This document shows, piece after piece, positions 1-10,277 of a DNA stretch of 64,000 nucleotides. Made by a program: the position numbers and the translations under genes. The DNA is from Vibrio cincinnatiensis DSM 19608. Its GTDB lineage: Bacteria > Pseudomonadota > Gammaproteobacteria > Enterobacterales > Vibrionaceae. The first letter of the stretch is position 1, and each line of letters begins with the position of its first letter. Location of the stretch: positions 58,008 to 122,007 of the forward strand of contig NZ_FUXB01000008.1 of assembly GCF_900167345.1 (NCBI RefSeq). The letters run 5' to 3'. A model generated the notes under the pieces. It made no database searches and was not told the DNA's origin. It saw only the letters and a list, made by a program, of their open reading frames with translations.

Positions 1-911
1 AAGCGCCACTCAATATTGATGAAAGTGAACTACCAGAATACAGCGAAGAAGATGCGTTATTCGATAGTGAATTTGAAACAGAATCCGATTTTATCTTTGA
101 TGGAGAAGGGCAGCCAGATTTTGATGAGTTGGTGAACCATCTTGATGAAGATGAACATAATGAGCAAGACAGTGTTTCTGACTCTAAAGAGCTGGATATT
201 GAAGAGTCTTCAGAGTCACGGGATTCTGCGATGGAGGTTCAGCCCAAACCTGATATCGAAGAGGTCGACTTTACCGAGTTAGCTAGTGATAAGTTTAATG
301 AACAACAATTAGACTCTTTGTTGGATGAACATATCGAACAGACTAGTGAACGTTTGAATACGCCGTTGGATAACCAAACCATTGATAGCGCTGGCATGGA
401 TATTGAAGCCATGCTGCAAATGGGTGGGGAAGATTGGAATGGGTTTAATCTCACCGAAGATCAAAAAGCGACGATTCCTGATGAGGTTCCTGAAGAAGAC
501 CAAGCAATATGGCAACCGGAGATTCAAAATCAACAGCCAGAAGTTGAAGTCGAAAATTGGGGACATCAAGAAGATATAGTCGATTTTGACCCTGAAAAAA
601 GCGAGTTTATGACCATCGATGAATTGATGGCACAGGTGGAGAGAGAAGAAGGCTCCATCAATCCGGATGAAGAAGAGCTTAAGCTCGATGTTGGCTTGGA
701 TGAGTTTCCAGATGTCATTGGTGATATCACCGATTTTGATGTAGATAGCAACGCTGAAGCCGCGGGTAAATTAGATCTCGCCAAAATTTATATGGAGATG
801 AATGATCGCAAAGGGGCAATTAAACTCTTGGAAGAAGCGATTGTTGATGGGAGTGATGATATTCGTCGACAAGCCAAACATCTTATCGATGTAATTAATG
901 GTCGAAGATGA
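1..911 (+). CDS. fimV: FimV C-terminal part (polar hub protein), 5' truncated by window edge
   Basis: The reading frame is open from base 3 to a TGA stop at 909-911, so this is the 3' end of a gene that begins outside the window. The visible 302 residues are very acidic (long Asp/Glu-rich stretches) and end in a small alpha-helical TPR-like unit (residues around AAGKLDLAKIYMEMNDRKGA), which is the conserved FimV C-terminal motif that protects it and binds partners. FimV/HubP proteins are inner-membrane, peptidoglycan-binding (LysM) polar organisers; the LysM part is not visible here. The position directly upstream of truA and accD matches gammaproteobacterial order. Identity rests on the C-terminal motif, acidic composition and synteny. 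In Vibrio the same family is called HubP. Confidence 0.85.
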   Translation, partial: APLNIDESELPEYSEEDALFDSEFETESDFIFDGEGQPDFDELVNHLDEDEHNEQDSVSDSKELDIEESSESRDSAMEVQPKPDIEEVDFTELASDKFNEQQLDSLLDEHIEQTSERLNTPLDNQTIDSAGMDIEAMLQMGGEDWNGFNLTEDQKATIPDEVPEEDQAIWQPEIQNQQPEVEVENWGHQEDIVDFDPEKSEFMTIDELMAQVEREEGSINPDEEELKLDVGLDEFPDVIGDITDFDVDSNAEAAGKLDLAKIYMEMNDRKGAIKLLEEAIVDGSDDIRRQAKHLIDVINGRR

Positions 912-930
912 TCACCCGTCGAGGAAAGAA

Positions 931-968
931 AGGCAACAAGAGGTCATGTGGGTTTCCTCTTGTTGCCT
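931..968. other. 13-bp perfect hairpin downstream of fimV, no U-tract
   Basis: AGGCAACAAGAGG (931-943) pairs perfectly with CCTCTTGTTGCCT (956-968) around a 12-base loop. It follows the fimV stop by about 20 bases. There is no run of T on either side, so it is not a textbook intrinsic terminator; it may block 3' exonucleases or act as a weak terminator. Confidence 0.5.
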
Positions 969-1061
969 CAATGATTGAGAACCTTCAGCAAGGTTGAACC
1001 TAGCATCTCTAAGTCACTTGGGTATATACTGCCACCCCCATTTTTCAACGAGAAGTAGATC

Positions 1062-1856
1062 ATGAGAATTGCTCTGGGTATTGAGTATGACGGTACTCAT
1101 TACTTTGGCTGGCAGCGCCAACGAGAAGTTATCAGCGTACAAGAAAAGCTGGAAAAAGCCCTATCAACGATTGCTAACCATCCGATAGAGGTGCAATGCG
1201 CAGGGCGTACTGATGCCGGAGTTCACGGAACTGGGCAAGTGGTACATTTTGATACCACCGCTGATCGAAAAATGGTTGCTTGGACCATGGGGGCCAATGC
1301 GAATTTACCGAAAGACATTGCTGTTCGCTGGGCAAAAGAAGTCTCTGATGAATTCCATGCTCGTTTTAGCGCAACCGCTCGTCGTTACCGTTACATTATT
1401 TATAACCATGCCTACCGACCTGGAATTTTATCTTCAGGAGTGAGTCATTATCATGGGGAGCTGGATGTAGATCGGATGCATTTGGCCGGGCAATACTTAC
1501 TGGGTGAGAATGATTTCACGTCATTTCGTGCTGTGCATTGCCAGTCTCGTAGTCCTTGGCGTAATATTATGCACTTAACGGTCACTCGCCATGGGCGCTA
1601 TGTTGTCATAGACATCAAAGCGAATGCTTTTGTCCATCATATGGTTCGTAATATTGCAGGAAGCCTTATCAGCGTCGGGCGTGGTGAGCAGGAGCCGCAG
1701 TGGATAGAATGGCTGCTCGCGGCAAAAGATCGCAAGCTTGCTGCCGCGACGGCGAAAGCAGAAGGGCTATACTTGGTGGATGTGGATTATCCCGAGCGGT
1801 TTGAGTTACCCAAAGCTCCGCTTGGTCCGTTATTTTTAGCGGAAGATTTGAACTAA
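1062..1856 (+). CDS. truA: tRNA pseudouridine(38-40) synthase TruA
   Basis: TruA converts uridines 38, 39 and 40 of the tRNA anticodon arm to pseudouridine in the cytoplasm. The protein is 264 residues, the usual family size. The catalytic loop [11 protein letters not shown] is present, with the nucleophilic aspartate at residue 51, and the family motifs [14 protein letters not shown] and [12 protein letters not shown] lie further on. The ATG at 1062 fits the family N-terminus ([17 protein letters not shown]). It lies between fimV and accD on the same strand, separated by about 150 and 160 bases, so it may have its own promoter. Confidence 0.97.
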   Translation: MRIALGIEYDGTHYFGWQRQREVISVQEKLEKALSTIANHPIEVQCAGRTDAGVHGTGQVVHFDTTADRKMVAWTMGANANLPKDIAVRWAKEVSDEFHARFSATARRYRYIIYNHAYRPGILSSGVSHYHGELDVDRMHLAGQYLLGENDFTSFRAVHCQSRSPWRNIMHLTVTRHGRYVVIDIKANAFVHHMVRNIAGSLISVGRGEQEPQWIEWLLAAKDRKLAAATAKAEGLYLVDVDYPERFELPKAPLGPLFLAEDLN

Positions 1857-2020
1857 TTGGTCATTGTGACTTCCAACAACATGAAGGTGTGGTCGGCATA
1901 AAAATAGGTACAACCAGTTTTTTGTCTACAGTTAGCATTTTGTATGCTTTAATCCTCGCGTTAATGTCTAATTTATATCTTTCGTAATAAAGCGGGAGAT
2001 GGGAAAGTAAAAGGTCTTGC

Positions 2021-2947
2021 ATGAGTTGGCTTGAAAAGATTTTAGAGAAAAGCAACATCGTCAGTTCACGTAAAGCGTCTATACCTGAAGGGGTATGGAC
2101 CAAGTGTACATCATGTGAACAGGTGCTTTATTACGCTGAGTTAGAGCGCAATCTTGAAGTTTGCCCTAAGTGTAATCACCATATGCGAATGAATGCTCGT
2201 CGACGTCTTGAAACGTTTTTAGATGAGAATCACCGTCGTGAAATTGCAGATGAACTTGAACCCAAAGATATTCTGAAGTTTAAAGACTCAAAACGCTATA
2301 AAGAGCGTATTGCAGCAGCACAGAAAAATAGTGGTGAGAAAGATGCATTAGTGGTGATGACGGGCGAAGTTATTGGCGTTCCGGTTGTTGCTTGCGCATT
2401 TGAATTTTCTTTTATGGGCGGTTCAATGGGGTCTGTTGTTGGTGCCCGTTTTGTACGTGCTGTTGATGCTGCAATTGAAAACAACTGTGGATTGGTTTGC
2501 TTTTCTGCCAGTGGGGGTGCTCGTATGCAAGAGGCATTAATGTCTTTGATGCAAATGGCTAAAACCAGTGCAGCATTAGAACGTCTTTCTAATAAAGGGT
2601 TGCCTTTTATTTCAGTGATGACAGATCCAACGATGGGCGGAGTTTCAGCCAGTTTAGCGATGCTGGGCGATATTAATATTGGCGAACCTAAAGCATTAAT
2701 TGGTTTTGCTGGACGTCGCGTGATAGAGCAAACCGTTCGTGAAGATCTCCCAGAAGGCTTTCAGCGTAGTGAATTCCTTTTAGAGCACGGTGCGATAGAT
2801 ATGATCGTTGATCGCCGAGAAATGCGCCAACGTGTTGCTGGATTATTAGCCAAAATGACCCGTCATTCTTCACCTCTGGTTGTTTCTGTGGACGGTGCGC
2901 CACAGGAAGAAACTTATTCTGTACCAGAAGTGGATAAAAAAGGGTAA
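2021..2947 (+). CDS. accD: Acetyl-CoA carboxylase carboxyltransferase subunit beta
   Basis: AccD, with AccA, forms the carboxyltransferase that moves the carboxyl group from biotin (on AccB) to acetyl-CoA, giving malonyl-CoA for fatty acid synthesis. The 308-residue protein has the N-terminal four-cysteine zinc finger (C29, C32, C48, C51) followed by the crotonase-like carboxyltransferase domain with the glycine-rich signatures [11 protein letters not shown] and [10 protein letters not shown]. Length and start agree with the family. The next gene, folC, starts 44 bases downstream, as in other enterobacteria and vibrios, so the two are probably co-transcribed. Confidence 0.98.
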   Translation: MSWLEKILEKSNIVSSRKASIPEGVWTKCTSCEQVLYYAELERNLEVCPKCNHHMRMNARRRLETFLDENHRREIADELEPKDILKFKDSKRYKERIAAAQKNSGEKDALVVMTGEVIGVPVVACAFEFSFMGGSMGSVVGARFVRAVDAAIENNCGLVCFSASGGARMQEALMSLMQMAKTSAALERLSNKGLPFISVMTDPTMGGVSASLAMLGDINIGEPKALIGFAGRRVIEQTVREDLPEGFQRSEFLLEHGAIDMIVDRREMRQRVAGLLAKMTRHSSPLVVSVDGAPQEETYSVPEVDKKG

Positions 2948-2991
2948 AGTAGGGGCTAACAAAACCAAGCATAACCACGGTTCTACGTTAG

Positions 2992-4257
2992 ATGACTCAA
3001 TACTCTATTCCTCAAGCCACCTCTCCACTTGCGATGTGGCTTGATTATTTATCACACATTCACGCTTCAGCCATTGATCTCGGGTTAGAACGTGTCCAAG
3101 CGGTTGCGGAAAAAGCACAACTGACTCAACAAGCGGCAATGGTGATCACTGTTGCGGGCACCAATGGTAAGGGTTCTACTTGCGCATTAATGGAGAGTAT
3201 TCTTCTTCATGCAGGTTATTCTGTGGGCGTTTACAGCTCTCCTCACTTAATCCGTTATAACGAACGGGTTCGTATTAATGGTCAAGAACTTCCAGATGAG
3301 AAACACGCCCAAGCTTTTGCCTATGTAGAAGCTAAACGGGGGGATATTTCACTGAGTTTGTTTGAATTTGGAACGCTTGCAGCGTTGCGACTTTTTCAAA
3401 CAGAGAAAGTTGAGGTCATTTTATTGGAAGTTGGGCTTGGTGGACGTCTGGATGCCACTAATGTCGTTGAGCATGACATTGCGGTTATCACCAGTCTTGC
3501 TATTGACCATGTGGATTGGTTAGGCAGTGACATTAATGTGATTGGTTTTGAAAAAGCGGGTATTTTTCGAAAAGGAAAGCCTGCCATTTGTGGGCAACCT
3601 TCTCCTCCTGCAACCGTCGCTGCGCATGCGGATGATATTGGTGCGAAATTTTACCAAGTGGGGATTCAGTACCATTATGAATTATCGTCTGAAAATGGCT
3701 GGAACTGGAAAAGTGGTTCATTTGAGTTGACCGATTTACCCGTACCCAATTTACCGCTGCCGAATGCGGCGACGGCATTGATGGCACTCGGTTGCTCAGG
3801 TTTGAATGTGAGCGATATTGATGTCATTGAAGGTTTGCGTACCGCAGCGCTCGCAGGTCGGATGCAACGGTTAGATACCCAACCAACCATTGTATTAGAC
3901 GTTGCACATAACCCCCATTCAGCTCACTATCTCGTTGCTCAACTTGAACGCCAGTATCCTCAGAAGAGCATTCACCTAGTGATTGGTATGTTGCATGATA
4001 AAGATATTAAGTCGACCTTGGATGCGCTCGCTCCTATTGTGACGCACTGGTATCCAGCTTCACTTTCAGGCCCTCGCGCCGCAACCGCTCAAGCGCTTAC
4101 TCAATACATTCCTTATGACCTACAACACTATGACAACCCTGTCACGGCTTTTAAAACTGCGTTGACACAAGCACAGGCTGATGATGTCATCGTTGTTGCT
4201 GGCTCGTTCCATACCGTAGGTGAAGTGCTTGAGTATTGGCAAGAGAAAGGAGAGTAA
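2992..4257 (+). CDS. folC: Bifunctional dihydrofolate synthase / folylpolyglutamate synthase
   Basis: FolC adds glutamate to dihydropteroate to make dihydrofolate and later extends the gamma-glutamyl tail of tetrahydrofolates, using ATP. At 421 residues it has normal length. The P-loop GTNGKGS begins at residue 56; the SSPHLIRYNERVRI, LEVGLGGRLDATN and DVAHNPHS motifs of the Mur-ligase fold are all present. The ATG at 2992 has no obvious Shine-Dalgarno sequence but matches the family N-terminus (PQATSPLAMWLDYL), as in E. coli. The stop codon abuts the dedD start directly (TAAATG), indicating translational coupling. Confidence 0.97.
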   Translation: MTQYSIPQATSPLAMWLDYLSHIHASAIDLGLERVQAVAEKAQLTQQAAMVITVAGTNGKGSTCALMESILLHAGYSVGVYSSPHLIRYNERVRINGQELPDEKHAQAFAYVEAKRGDISLSLFEFGTLAALRLFQTEKVEVILLEVGLGGRLDATNVVEHDIAVITSLAIDHVDWLGSDINVIGFEKAGIFRKGKPAICGQPSPPATVAAHADDIGAKFYQVGIQYHYELSSENGWNWKSGSFELTDLPVPNLPLPNAATALMALGCSGLNVSDIDVIEGLRTAALAGRMQRLDTQPTIVLDVAHNPHSAHYLVAQLERQYPQKSIHLVIGMLHDKDIKSTLDALAPIVTHWYPASLSGPRAATAQALTQYIPYDLQHYDNPVTAFKTALTQAQADDVIVVAGSFHTVGEVLEYWQEKGE

Positions 4258-4806
4258 ATGGCGAGTAAATTTCAAAGCCGATTAGTGGGAACGATTATTT
4301 TAGTGGCTATCGGCGTCATTGTACTACCAGACTTATTAGATGGAAAAAAACTCCACTACCAAGAGGAGATCGCAAGCATTCCTCTTAAACCTGAATTAGA
4401 CAGTGAAGTGGAAAGATTTGAAATTCTAGATCCTATCGAAGATCAAGTTGCCCTTCCTGACTCTCCTGTGACCGCCGTTGATACGGCTCCGGTTGAGCAA
4501 GGTGCTGAGAAAGGTACACAGAAACTCACCACGACCACTCGGCCTGTTATTGAGAAAAATGACTACCAAGACAGTGCTTGGATCATTCAGCTGATGGCTC
4601 TGAAAAATGCCGAAAATGCTAAAACGGTTGTGGCGGATCTACAAAAGCGGGGTTACCAAGCCCACACCAAGCAAGAAAATAGCTTTACGCGAGTGATCAT
4701 TGGGCCTGATGTATCAAAAAGTAAGCTAGAAAAACAGTTGGTGGAATTAGAGAAAATTACCGGTGCAAAAGGTCAATTGCTCAAGTTTAAGCCAATAAAC
4801 CCATAA
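4258..4806 (+). CDS. dedD: DedD-like SPOR-domain cell division protein
   Basis: A 182-residue bitopic inner-membrane protein. Residues about 8-25 form one hydrophobic segment (LVGTIILVAIGVIVLPDLL), followed by an acidic and proline-containing linker and a C-terminal SPOR domain (about residues 100-178, starting SAWIIQLMALKNAENA). SPOR domains bind denuded glycan strands at the division septum. The position immediately after folC and before cvpA is that of dedD in E. coli, where it supports septal peptidoglycan synthesis. Its TAA stop overlaps the PurR-type operator that precedes cvpA. Function is inferred from the domain and synteny. Confidence 0.88.
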   Translation: MASKFQSRLVGTIILVAIGVIVLPDLLDGKKLHYQEEIASIPLKPELDSEVERFEILDPIEDQVALPDSPVTAVDTAPVEQGAEKGTQKLTTTTRPVIEKNDYQDSAWIIQLMALKNAENAKTVVADLQKRGYQAHTKQENSFTRVIIGPDVSKSKLEKQLVELEKITGAKGQLLKFKPINP

Positions 4807-4820
4807 GAAAACGTTTGCGT
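4805..4820 (+). promoter_or_regulatory. PurR operator upstream of cvpA-purF
   Basis: The 16-mer AAGAAAACGTTTGCGT matches the palindromic PurR consensus ACGCAAACGTTTGCGT at 14 of 16 positions. It overlaps the dedD stop codon and precedes a likely -10 element (TAAAAT, 4836-4841), so a bound repressor would cover the -35 region. PurR with hypoxanthine or guanine represses cvpA-purF in E. coli. No purR gene is in the window. Confidence 0.75.
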
Positions 4821-4868
4821 CGCGTATTTTTCTGTTAAAATGCGCGCCAACTTAGAATGTAAGAACTC

Positions 4869-5360
4869 ATGAATTGGTTAGATATTGTCATTTTAAGTGT
4901 GATCGGCTTGTCCGCGTTGATTAGCCTAGTTCGTGGTTTTGCTAAAGAAGCATTATCGTTAGTGATATGGTTTGCGGCGTTTTATATCGCCTCCGAGTAT
5001 TATGCGAAATTAGCGGTGTACTTTAGCAATATTAACGATGACATGTTCCGAAATGGGGCGGCAATAGCCGTGCTATTTGTGGCAACATTGATTGTCGGAG
5101 CGATTGTTAATTACGTGATTGCACAGTTGGTTCACAAAACTGGGTTATCAGGAACAGACAGAATTCTCGGCGTCGTTTTTGGTGCTTTACGAGGCGTTCT
5201 GATTGTTGCCGCCGCCTTATTTTTTATGGATGCTTTTACTGCATCCCCAAGCGCAGAGTGGTGGAAGAGTTCGCAGCTGGTGCCGGAGTTTAGCCGCATT
5301 ATTGCTCCGTTCTTTGAACATCTACAAGCAACATCAAGTTTTCTTTCTGGCGCGGTTTAA
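4869..5360 (+). CDS. cvpA: CvpA family inner-membrane protein
   Basis: A 163-residue polytopic membrane protein with about four hydrophobic helices, starting MNWLDIVILSVIGLSALISL. The CvpA family was named for a role in colicin V production in E. coli and is linked to envelope stress and bile tolerance; the molecular activity is not known. The conserved SLVRGFAKEALSLV and DRILGVVFGALRG motifs are present. It is followed after 34 bases by purF, the classic cvpA-purF pair, and sits behind a PurR-type operator, so it should be controlled by purine supply. Confidence 0.93.
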   Translation: MNWLDIVILSVIGLSALISLVRGFAKEALSLVIWFAAFYIASEYYAKLAVYFSNINDDMFRNGAAIAVLFVATLIVGAIVNYVIAQLVHKTGLSGTDRILGVVFGALRGVLIVAAALFFMDAFTASPSAEWWKSSQLVPEFSRIIAPFFEHLQATSSFLSGAV

Positions 5361-5394
5361 GCGCCAGTTATTGTCGCAAATCGAGGATTAGGAC

Positions 5395-6909
5395 ATGTGT
5401 GGTATTGTTGGAATCGTGGGTACAACGCTGGTAAACCAGTCAATTTATGACGCGTTAACGGTATTGCAGCATCGTGGCCAAGATGCCGCTGGTATTTGTA
5501 CCATAGAAAGCAATCGTTTTCGTCTGCGCAAGGCGAACGGTTTAGTCAAGGATGTCTTTGAAGCTAAGCACATGCAGCGTCTTCAAGGGACGGTGGGAAT
5601 TGGCCATGTCCGTTATCCAACGGCAGGCAGTTCAAGTGCTTCTGAAGCTCAACCTTTCTATGTCAACTCTCCATTTGGTATTACCCTTGCGCACAATGGT
5701 AATCTGACGAATGCGGCCGATGTGCGGCAAAAACTCTTCGAAAAAGATCGTCGCCATATTAATACTACTTCAGATTCTGAGGTTTTATTGAATGTGCTGG
5801 CCCATGAGATAGATACCGTCAAAGGAAATGTGACCGCCGAGGATGTGTTTCGTGCCGTTGCAAATGTCCATCGTACTATCCGTGGCGCTTATGCCGTCAC
5901 CGCGATGATTATTGGCCATGGCATGATTGCTTTTCGTGACCCACATGGTATCCGCCCGCTCTGTTTAGGTAAGCGAGAAGTGGGCGAACGTACGGAGTAC
6001 ATGGTTGCTTCTGAATCGGTGGCGCTAGATGCGGTAGGCTTTAGCTTTATGCGCGATATCGCACCCGGTGAAGCTATTTATGCAACCTTTGAGGGGGAGC
6101 TGTTTACCAAGCAATGTGCTGATCATCCGGTTTTGAACCCGTGTATTTTTGAGTACGTTTATTTTGCTCGCCCTGATTCTTTTATTGATAAAATTTCGGT
6201 TTACAGTGCCCGAGTGGAAATGGGTAAGAAGTTGGGTGAACGCATTAAAGAAAATTTTAGCGAATTGGATATCGATGTGGTGATTCCTATTCCTGAAACC
6301 TCGTGTGACATTGCCTTACAAATTGCACAAGCAATCGATAAACCTTATCGACAAGGGTTTGTGAAAAACCGTTATGTTGGCCGTACATTCATTATGCCTG
6401 GGCAGCTACAGCGGATAAAATCAGTTCGCCGTAAACTGAATGCGATTCGTTCTGAATTTAAAGACAAAAATGTACTGCTGGTTGATGATTCGATTGTACG
6501 TGGTACTACCTCTGAACAGATCATTGAAATGGCTCGTGATTCAGGCGCGAAAAAAGTGTATCTGGTTTCTGCCGCCCCTGAAATTCGTTTTCCTAACGTT
6601 TATGGGATTGATATGCCGAGTGCGAATGAACTGATTGCACATGGACGTGATAATGAAGCCATTTGTCAGCAGATTGGCGCTGATGCGCTAATCTTCCAAA
6701 CATTGGAGGATCTGGTGCAAGCGGTTGGTTTGGGCAATCCTGATATTACTCAATTTGAAGCGTCAGTTTTTAATGGAGAATATGTCACTGGAGATATCGA
6801 TCAGGCTTACTTAGAATACCTTGAGTCGATGCGTTGTGATGATGCAAAAACTCAAGCGGAAATTCAGCAAGATCTCGCCAACCTTGAGCTTCATAACGAA
6901 GGGGCGTAA
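5395..6909 (+). CDS. purF: Amidophosphoribosyltransferase (PurF)
   Basis: PurF carries out the committed step of purine synthesis: PRPP plus glutamine gives 5-phosphoribosylamine. The protein is 504 residues. The mature N-terminal cysteine nucleophile follows the initiator Met (MCGIVGIVG), and the class II glutamine amidotransferase residues HNGNLTN and the [11 protein letters not shown] segment are present. The C-terminal phosphoribosyltransferase domain has the PRPP loop [13 protein letters not shown]. It is the last gene of the cvpA-purF unit and ends at a strong terminator shared with the convergent antiporter gene. Confidence 0.98.
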   Translation: MCGIVGIVGTTLVNQSIYDALTVLQHRGQDAAGICTIESNRFRLRKANGLVKDVFEAKHMQRLQGTVGIGHVRYPTAGSSSASEAQPFYVNSPFGITLAHNGNLTNAADVRQKLFEKDRRHINTTSDSEVLLNVLAHEIDTVKGNVTAEDVFRAVANVHRTIRGAYAVTAMIIGHGMIAFRDPHGIRPLCLGKREVGERTEYMVASESVALDAVGFSFMRDIAPGEAIYATFEGELFTKQCADHPVLNPCIFEYVYFARPDSFIDKISVYSARVEMGKKLGERIKENFSELDIDVVIPIPETSCDIALQIAQAIDKPYRQGFVKNRYVGRTFIMPGQLQRIKSVRRKLNAIRSEFKDKNVLLVDDSIVRGTTSEQIIEMARDSGAKKVYLVSAAPEIRFPNVYGIDMPSANELIAHGRDNEAICQQIGADALIFQTLEDLVQAVGLGNPDITQFEASVFNGEYVTGDIDQAYLEYLESMRCDDAKTQAEIQQDLANLELHNEGA

Positions 6910-6943
6910 TGTTTCTTTAGTGGGTTTAATGATAGAGAAAAAA

Positions 6944-6972
6944 GAGAGCGCAAAATTAGCGCTCTCTTTTTT
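6944..6972. terminator. Bidirectional terminator between purF and the antiporter gene
   Basis: Stem GAGAGCGC (6944-6951) with GCGCTCTC (6959-6966), loop of 7, then six T on the + strand. Several A lie before the stem, which gives a U-tract on the minus strand too. Confidence 0.9.
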
Positions 6973-6987
6973 GTAGTTATTCTTTAT

Positions 6988-8313
6988 TTACAACACCATT
7001 GCGGCAAGCCAGCCAAATGCAATTAACGGTAAGTTATAGTGAATAAAGGTTGGGACGACTGTCTCCCAGATGTGTTCATGTTGTCCATCCGCATTTAAGC
7101 CAGAAGTCGGGCCTAAAGTGGAGTCTGAAGCTGGAGACCCCGCATCACCCAGTGCTGCCGCTGTCCCTACTAGAGCAATGGTTGCCATCGGAGAGAACCC
7201 AAAAGCAAGGCAAAGGGGAACATAAATCGTTGCGATGATCGGAATGGTTGAGAATGAAGAGCCAATCCCCATCGTGACTAATAAACCCACCACAAGCATT
7301 AGCAATGCCGCAAGAGGTTTGTTATCCCCAATACTGGTAGAAAGAGCGGTAACCAGTGATTCAACGCCACCAGTTGATTTCATGACGGCGGCAAATCCTG
7401 CTGCGGAAATCATGATAAACCCGATCATTGCCATCATGTGTACCCCTTTGGTAAACACATCATGGGTTTCTTTCCATGCTATCACACCGCCAAAAGTAAA
7501 GACCATAAAGCCGGCTAAAGCCCCAATGATCATTGAACCGGTTGCCAGTTGTACGGCTAAAGCGGCGACAATCCCAATCGCAGCGATGACAATATGTTTA
7601 TGATTGATTTTATGATTTTCTTGATGGATAACCGTTAGTTCGGTTTCTTTATATTCTCGTGGTTTACGGTAAGTAAAGAAGATGGCAAGGAGCAAACCGA
7701 CGACCATGCCTAATCCTGGTAGTAACATCGCCATCGGAACTTGGCTGGCTGTTACATGTTCTAAACCGTTATCTCGCAGGTTTTTCAGCAAAATATTGTT
7801 GAGAAAAATCCCGCCAAAGCCAACGGGTAAGATCATATAAGGAGTGATCAGTCCAAAGGTGAGTACACAGGCAATCATACGACGATCCACCTTTAATCGA
7901 GCAAAAACACCTAAGAGTGGCGGAATTAGAATTGGGATAAAGGCGATATGCACAGGGATAACGTTTTGAGAAGACATAGCCATTAGAAGCAAGGCAACCA
8001 ATACGGCGTATTTCATCCCCGTTGTTGCTGCAGAACTTTGTTTTCCATGCAAACGTTTTATGACGGTTTGAGCGAGAACATCGGTGATGCCAGAGCGTGA
8101 AATCGCCACAGCAAACGTTCCAAGCATGGCATAGCTTAATGCGATGGTTGCCCCACCACCTAAACCACTTTCAAAGGCAGAAACGGTTTCGTTTAGGCTC
8201 ATCCCCGCAACGAGCCCACCAACAATTGCACTGAACGTGAGTGCAACAACGACATTAATGCGCATCAGGGCTAAAATTAGCATGACGCAAACAGAGATAA
8301 CGACAGGATTCAT
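6988..8313 (-). CDS. NhaC-type Na+/H+ antiporter family protein
   Basis: A 441-residue integral membrane protein with about 11-12 hydrophobic helices. The sequence resembles the Na+/H+ antiporter (NhaC-like, ion-transporter superfamily) group found in Vibrio and Haemophilus: [18 protein letters not shown] near the C-terminus and [18 protein letters not shown] are typical re-entrant-type motifs. The likely role is cation/proton exchange or organic anion exchange at the inner membrane; the exact substrate cannot be read from sequence. It is transcribed alone, convergent with purF, and starts about 28 bases downstream of the end of rnt on the same strand, so it may be co-transcribed with rnt. 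Confidence 0.75.
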   Translation of the reverse strand: MNPVVISVCVMLILALMRINVVVALTFSAIVGGLVAGMSLNETVSAFESGLGGGATIALSYAMLGTFAVAISRSGITDVLAQTVIKRLHGKQSSAATTGMKYAVLVALLLMAMSSQNVIPVHIAFIPILIPPLLGVFARLKVDRRMIACVLTFGLITPYMILPVGFGGIFLNNILLKNLRDNGLEHVTASQVPMAMLLPGLGMVVGLLLAIFFTYRKPREYKETELTVIHQENHKINHKHIVIAAIGIVAALAVQLATGSMIIGALAGFMVFTFGGVIAWKETHDVFTKGVHMMAMIGFIMISAAGFAAVMKSTGGVESLVTALSTSIGDNKPLAALLMLVVGLLVTMGIGSSFSTIPIIATIYVPLCLAFGFSPMATIALVGTAAALGDAGSPASDSTLGPTSGLNADGQHEHIWETVVPTFIHYNLPLIAFGWLAAMVL

Positions 8314-8341
8314 AGACTTCTCAATTCATTCCATTTATTTA

Positions 8342-9001
8342 TTATTCATCGGTAGTTGTGGCCTGTTCAACGAGTGGCCAGCCTCCGAGCGCTTTCCATT
8401 TATTGACAATCCCACAGAATAATTCTGCGGTTTGCTGGGTATCATAAAGGGCAGAGTGTGCCTCTTTATTATCAAATTCCATCCCCGCGGCTTTACACGC
8501 TTTTGCTAAAACGGTCTGCCCATAGGCCAAACCACTTAGCGCCGCAGTATCAAACGTTGCAAAGGGATGAAAAGGGACTCGCTTCAGTTTGCAGCGCTCA
8601 TTGGCTGCCATGACAAATCCATGGTCAAAGGCTGCATTATGCGCGACAATAATTGCTCGGCTGCAATCCGCGGCTTTTTGTTCTTTTCTAACCTGTTTAT
8701 ATATCTCTTTTAAGGCGTACTCTTCACTTACTGCCCCACGCAATGGGCTAAATGGGTCATAAATCCCCGTAAATTCTAACGCCGCCTTTTCTATATTGGC
8801 ACCTTCAAAAGGTTCGATATGGAAATGAATCGTCGAGGCTGGATGCAAATTGCCTTGTTCGTCCATCGTTAAGGTAATGGCGCAAATTTCCAGTAAGGCA
8901 TCCGTTAATGGGTTAAAACCTGCGGTTTCTACGTCAATAACTACCGGGAAATAGCCCCTAAAGCGTTTTTTTAGCGTGAGTGCTTCATTAATAACCGTCA
9001 T
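8342..9001 (-). CDS. rnt: Ribonuclease T
   Basis: RNase T is a 3'-to-5' exoribonuclease of the DEDD family that trims tRNA CCA ends and matures 5S and 23S rRNA as a homodimer. The 219 residues contain the acidic catalytic motifs: [10 protein letters not shown] (Exo I, D and E), [10 protein letters not shown] (Exo II, D) and HSALYDTQ (Exo III, H and D). Length is normal (E. coli 215). It is divergent from motY, an arrangement known in V. parahaemolyticus and V. cholerae, with a roughly 320-base shared regulatory region. Confidence 0.96.
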   Translation of the reverse strand: MTVINEALTLKKRFRGYFPVVIDVETAGFNPLTDALLEICAITLTMDEQGNLHPASTIHFHIEPFEGANIEKAALEFTGIYDPFSPLRGAVSEEYALKEIYKQVRKEQKAADCSRAIIVAHNAAFDHGFVMAANERCKLKRVPFHPFATFDTAALSGLAYGQTVLAKACKAAGMEFDNKEAHSALYDTQQTAELFCGIVNKWKALGGWPLVEQATTTDE

Positions 9002-9324
9002 GTGAGCCTAACTTATCTAAACATGAGGGCATTATTACAGATTCTGTAGTTAAGCAAAACCGAATCTCTGGGATTTCCCTGTAATAGTTTTTGCTTACCT
9101 TCAATAAATGTTATTGAGAGGGATGAATCATAGGGTTTGGAAAAATTACAGTATCGTTCTTGAATCAGCAAGGGTAGACTCATGATTCGAAATAGCGCAG
9201 GGATGTTGGGAAACATGGCGAGTTTTTTGCATCATGTTTGCCAGATAGATAAGAGACGATGATTTTTATTCGATAAGCGGCAAAACGTCGCCCCTGTTGT
9301 CGAGAAGTGGTAAGAGAATACGTT
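9002..9324. other. rnt-motY divergent intergenic region
   Basis: This 323-base gap holds the promoters of the two divergent genes. The only element that stands out is a sigma-28-like promoter for motY (9250-9276). Short open frames on the minus strand have no family resemblance and no good ribosome binding site. Confidence 0.6.
9250..9276 (+). promoter_or_regulatory. Sigma-28 (FliA)-like promoter for motY
   Basis: TAAG at 9250-9253, a 15-base spacer, and TTCGATAA at 9269-9276 match the sigma-28 form TAAA-N15-GCCGATAA at 3 of 4 and 6 of 8 positions. It lies about 50 bases before the motY ATG. Flagellar motor genes are late sigma-28 genes in vibrios, which supports the reading. Confidence 0.55.
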
Positions 9325-10209
9325 ATGAATAAATGGGTTATGACCAGCTTTTGCATGATAGGAACGATAGTTTCGTTTACTGTTTCTGCGATGAGTAAGC
9401 AGTATGTGGCCACACCACAACAATCGACTTGGCAAATGGTTACTAATACCCCTTTAGAATGTCGTTTGGTTCATCCGATTCCTAATTATGGTGATGCGGT
9501 TTTTACCTCTCATGCCAGCAAAAAAATCAATCTTGATTTTGAATTGAAAATGCGTAGACCAATGGGAGAAACACGAAACGTCAGTTTAGTGTCTATGCCT
9601 CCTGTATGGCGACCTAGTGAGAGTGCAGAACGCATTACCAATCTTCAATTTTTTAAACAGTTTGATGGCTACATTGGTGGGCAAACGGCTTGGGCTCTAT
9701 TGAGTGAGTTGGAGAAAGGGCGCTACCCTACATTCAGTTATCAAGACTGGCAAAGCCGTAATCAGCGGATTGAGATCATGTTGTCATCGGTTCTTTTCCA
9801 GCCTCAATACAATGTTTTTAGTGATTGTATTGCTAATTTATTACCTTACAGCTTTGAAGATATTGCATTCACGATTTTGCATTATGATCGCGGTGACAGC
9901 GTTGAGCTTAATAAAGCATCACAAAAACGTTTGGCGCAAGTGGCAGACTACATTCGTTATAACCAAGATATTGATTTAGTTTTGGTGGCTACTTATACCG
10001 ATAGTAGTGATGGAAAAAATGAGAGCCAGAGTTTGTCTGATAAGCGGGCCGAGTCGTTACAGAAATATTTCCACTCTCTGGGTTTGCCGGAAGACCGAAT
10101 TCAAGTTCAAGGTTATGGTCGCCGTCGTCCTATTGATGATAACACCTCACCTGTTGGGCGAGATAAAAACCGTCGTGTAGTGATTTCTTTAGGGAGAACA
10201 CAAATTTAA
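9325..10209 (+). CDS. motY: Sodium-type polar flagellar motor protein MotY
   Basis: MotY forms part of the periplasmic T ring that, with MotX, holds the PomAB stator around the sodium-driven polar flagellar motor. From the ATG at 9325 the protein is 294 residues, close to the V. alginolyticus length (293). It has a signal peptide ([21 protein letters not shown]), the MotY N-domain ([14 protein letters not shown] onward) and a C-terminal OmpA-like peptidoglycan-binding domain ([11 protein letters not shown] ... [12 protein letters not shown]). An in-frame GTG at 9307 is possible, but the AAGAGA ribosome binding site at 9312-9317 favours 9325. A sigma-28-like promoter lies upstream. Confidence 0.93.
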   Translation: MNKWVMTSFCMIGTIVSFTVSAMSKQYVATPQQSTWQMVTNTPLECRLVHPIPNYGDAVFTSHASKKINLDFELKMRRPMGETRNVSLVSMPPVWRPSESAERITNLQFFKQFDGYIGGQTAWALLSELEKGRYPTFSYQDWQSRNQRIEIMLSSVLFQPQYNVFSDCIANLLPYSFEDIAFTILHYDRGDSVELNKASQKRLAQVADYIRYNQDIDLVLVATYTDSSDGKNESQSLSDKRAESLQKYFHSLGLPEDRIQVQGYGRRRPIDDNTSPVGRDKNRRVVISLGRTQI

Positions 10210-10250
10210 TAAAAGGCTTCTTACCCCTGTACAAGATGGTACATAGCAAG

Positions 10251-10277
10251 AAAAACCGCTCTTTCGAGCGGTTTTTA
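10251..10277. terminator. Bidirectional terminator between motY and gloA
   Basis: AAAAACCGCTC (10251-10261) pairs perfectly with GAGCGGTTTTT (10266-10276) around a TTTC loop. U-tracts form on both strands, serving the convergent motY and gloA genes. Confidence 0.93.

Noticed and set aside
7235..7603. A 122-codon + strand frame
   Set aside because: It is antisense to the NhaC-type antiporter gene and encodes a composition typical of the reverse complement of a membrane protein.
10201..10260. A possible small RNA between motY and gloA
   Set aside because: Only the bidirectional terminator is present; there is no room or promoter for an independent transcript.
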